A DNA stretch of 39,125 bases from Patulibacter americanus DSM 16676. Its GTDB lineage: Bacteria > Actinomycetota > Thermoleophilia > Solirubrobacterales > Solirubrobacteraceae. Shown here piece after piece: positions 38,295 through 39,125 of the stretch. The notes under the pieces are model-generated. The model was not told where the DNA came from. It worked only from the letters and a program-made list of their open reading frames with translations, and did no database searches. The stretch lies in contig NZ_ATUD01000021.1 in NCBI RefSeq assembly GCF_000420025.1, forward strand, positions 1-39,125, given 5' to 3'. Position numbers and translations under genes: made by a program. Numbering within the stretch: position 1 is the stretch's first letter; each line of letters starts with the position of its first letter.

Positions 38295-39125
38295 ATGACG
38301 TCGCCCCTCTCCTCGGCCCCGGTACCCCGTACCGGGGTGGCCCCCGACCGCCCAGGCCGTCGCAGGCGCATGCCCGTCCCGGTGCTCGGGCCGGCGGCGA
38401 GCCTGGCGATCCTCGCCCTGGCTCCCGCGGTCGCAGCCGCCGCGCCGGCGACCTTCGCGCCACCCGCGACCGTCGGCACCACGGGCGCCAACCGGCAGGC
38501 GGTGGCGATCGGCGACCTCAACGGCGACGGACGCCCCGACATCGCCGCCGTCAACTTCGGCGGGAACTCGGTGACCGTGCTGACGAAGAACGCGACCGGC
38601 GACGGCTACACGGCCACGCCCATCGGTGGCACCGGCACCAGCCCGGCTTCGGTGGCGATCGGCGACCTCAACGGCGACGGACGCCCCGACATCGCCACCG
38701 CCGACAGCAACGCCGACTCGGTGACGGTCCTGACGAAGAACCCGACCGGCGACGACTACACCGCCACGCCGGCAGGCCCCACCGGAAGCATCCCGCTCTC
38801 GCTGGCGATCGGCGACCTGAACGGCGACGGACGCCCCGACATCGCCACCGCCAACGTCATCGGGAACTCGGTAACGGTGCTGACGAAGGACCCGACCGGC
38901 GACGGCTACACCGCCACGACCGCCGGCACCACCGGCGAGGGCCCGGTCTCGGTGGCGATCGGTGATCTGAACGGCGACGGACGCCCCGACATCGCCACCG
39001 CCGACTCCGGCGACCGCTCGGTGACGGTGCTGACGAAGGACCCGACCGGCGACGGCTACACCGCCACGACCGCCGGCACCACCGGCGACGGCCCGTCCTC
39101 GGTGGCGATCGGCGACCTGAACGGC
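38295..39125 (+). CDS. Secreted FG-GAP/VCBS repeat protein (3' end outside window)
   Basis: At least 277 residues; the frame is open at the right edge. The N-terminus has an arginine run and a signal-like helix (PAASLAILALAPAVAAAAPA), with cleavage near AAAAPA. From 38502 the repeat VAIGDLNGDGRPDIA occurs every 150 bp (38502, 38652, 38802, 38952, 39102), each unit of 50 residues with the Ca-binding DxNxDGxxD loop. Such units build a beta-propeller like integrin alpha chains, often on bacterial surfaces. Between the motifs TVLTK-PTGD-YTATxAGTTG varies little. The start could also be ATG 38370, which would leave the repeats intact. An inverted repeat lies at 38317-38337. Confidence 0.85.
   Translation, partial: MTSPLSSAPVPRTGVAPDRPGRRRRMPVPVLGPAASLAILALAPAVAAAAPATFAPPATVGTTGANRQAVAIGDLNGDGRPDIAAVNFGGNSVTVLTKNATGDGYTATPIGGTGTSPASVAIGDLNGDGRPDIATADSNADSVTVLTKNPTGDDYTATPAGPTGSIPLSLAIGDLNGDGRPDIATANVIGNSVTVLTKDPTGDGYTATTAGTTGEGPVSVAIGDLNGDGRPDIATADSGDRSVTVLTKDPTGDGYTATTAGTTGDGPSSVAIGDLNG
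38317..38337. other. Perfect inverted repeat CCCCGGTAC-CCC-GTACCGGGG
   Basis: Nine-base arms around CCC. If the FG-GAP gene starts at 38370, this lies 33 bp upstream as an operator-like site; if at 38295, it falls inside the first codons. Confidence 0.5.
38502..39125 (+). repeat. 150-bp tandem repeats encoding the FG-GAP units
   Basis: Near-identical units of exactly 150 bp starting at 38502, 38652, 38802, 38952 and 39102 (last one cut by the edge), the most conserved part being the bases encoding IGDLNGDGRPDIA. Confidence 0.85.

Overview
The window is about 39 kb of very GC-rich DNA (roughly three quarters G+C). It has tightly packed genes on both strands, many GTG starts and strong G/C use at third codon positions. 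Three sigma factors (a flagellar/sporulation-type one cut by the left edge, a SigB/F-type one and an ECF42-type one), CHAD, WYL and DksA/TraR proteins, a DesA3-like desaturase pair and Tat export all point to an actinobacterium. A deep-branching soil lineage such as Thermoleophilia/Solirubrobacterales is my inference from overall feel, not something the sequence proves. I see no tRNA, rRNA, insertion sequence, phage gene or CRISPR array, so this looks like chromosomal backbone with accessory metabolism.

Layout. 1-0.6 kb: the 3' end of a FliA/WhiG-like sigma gene followed by 35-bp tandem repeats. 0.6-4.1 kb: a haloacetate-dehalogenase-type hydrolase, a small zinc ribbon protein, an S33 peptidase and a small membrane protein. 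4.1-7.4 kb: a large exported GH106-like glycosidase. 7.5-10.8 kb: two sensory genes, PAS-GAF-LuxR and PAS-PAS-EAL (c-di-GMP breakdown). 11.0-14.8 kb: a small IF2_N-like protein, a DUF5718-like protein, a Rossmann-like protein of unknown function and a patatin. 14.9-19.1 kb: a catalase-fold-like protein, the SigB/F-type sigma factor, and an SRPBCC plus zinc alcohol dehydrogenase operon. 19.1-24.8 kb: a RecQ-type helicase, a VOC protein, an unusual double histidine kinase and an atypical SDR. 24.8-27.4 kb: a cupredoxin, two small unknown proteins, a secreted S1 protease and a DksA/TraR zinc finger. 27.5-30.0 kb: a fatty-acid desaturase and its ferredoxin reductase. 30.2-32.9 kb: a WYL regulator and an ECF42 sigma factor with its DGPF partner. 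33-38 kb: acyl-ACP thioesterase, a YidC-like insertase, a FrnE-like DsbA, a CHAD protein, a GST-N-like protein and a PlsC acyltransferase. 38.3 kb to the end: a secreted FG-GAP repeat protein cut by the right edge.

How it works together. Lipid work recurs: desaturase and reductase, acyl-ACP thioesterase, PlsC and patatin. So does stress and signal response: SigB/F, ECF42/DGPF, the double kinase, LuxR and EAL. The most notable pattern is regulatory. About fifteen of forty genes have a -10-like hexamer (TANNNT or NANNNT) exactly 6-8 nt before the start codon, with no ribosome binding site, which is what leaderless mRNAs look like. A second pattern is the 12-mer CACGGGTAGGGG, which resembles a SigB-type -10 element and occurs three times between genes. 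A third is an ECF42-type promoter (TGTCGA, 17 bp, CGTC) directly in front of the DGPF-ECF42 operon.
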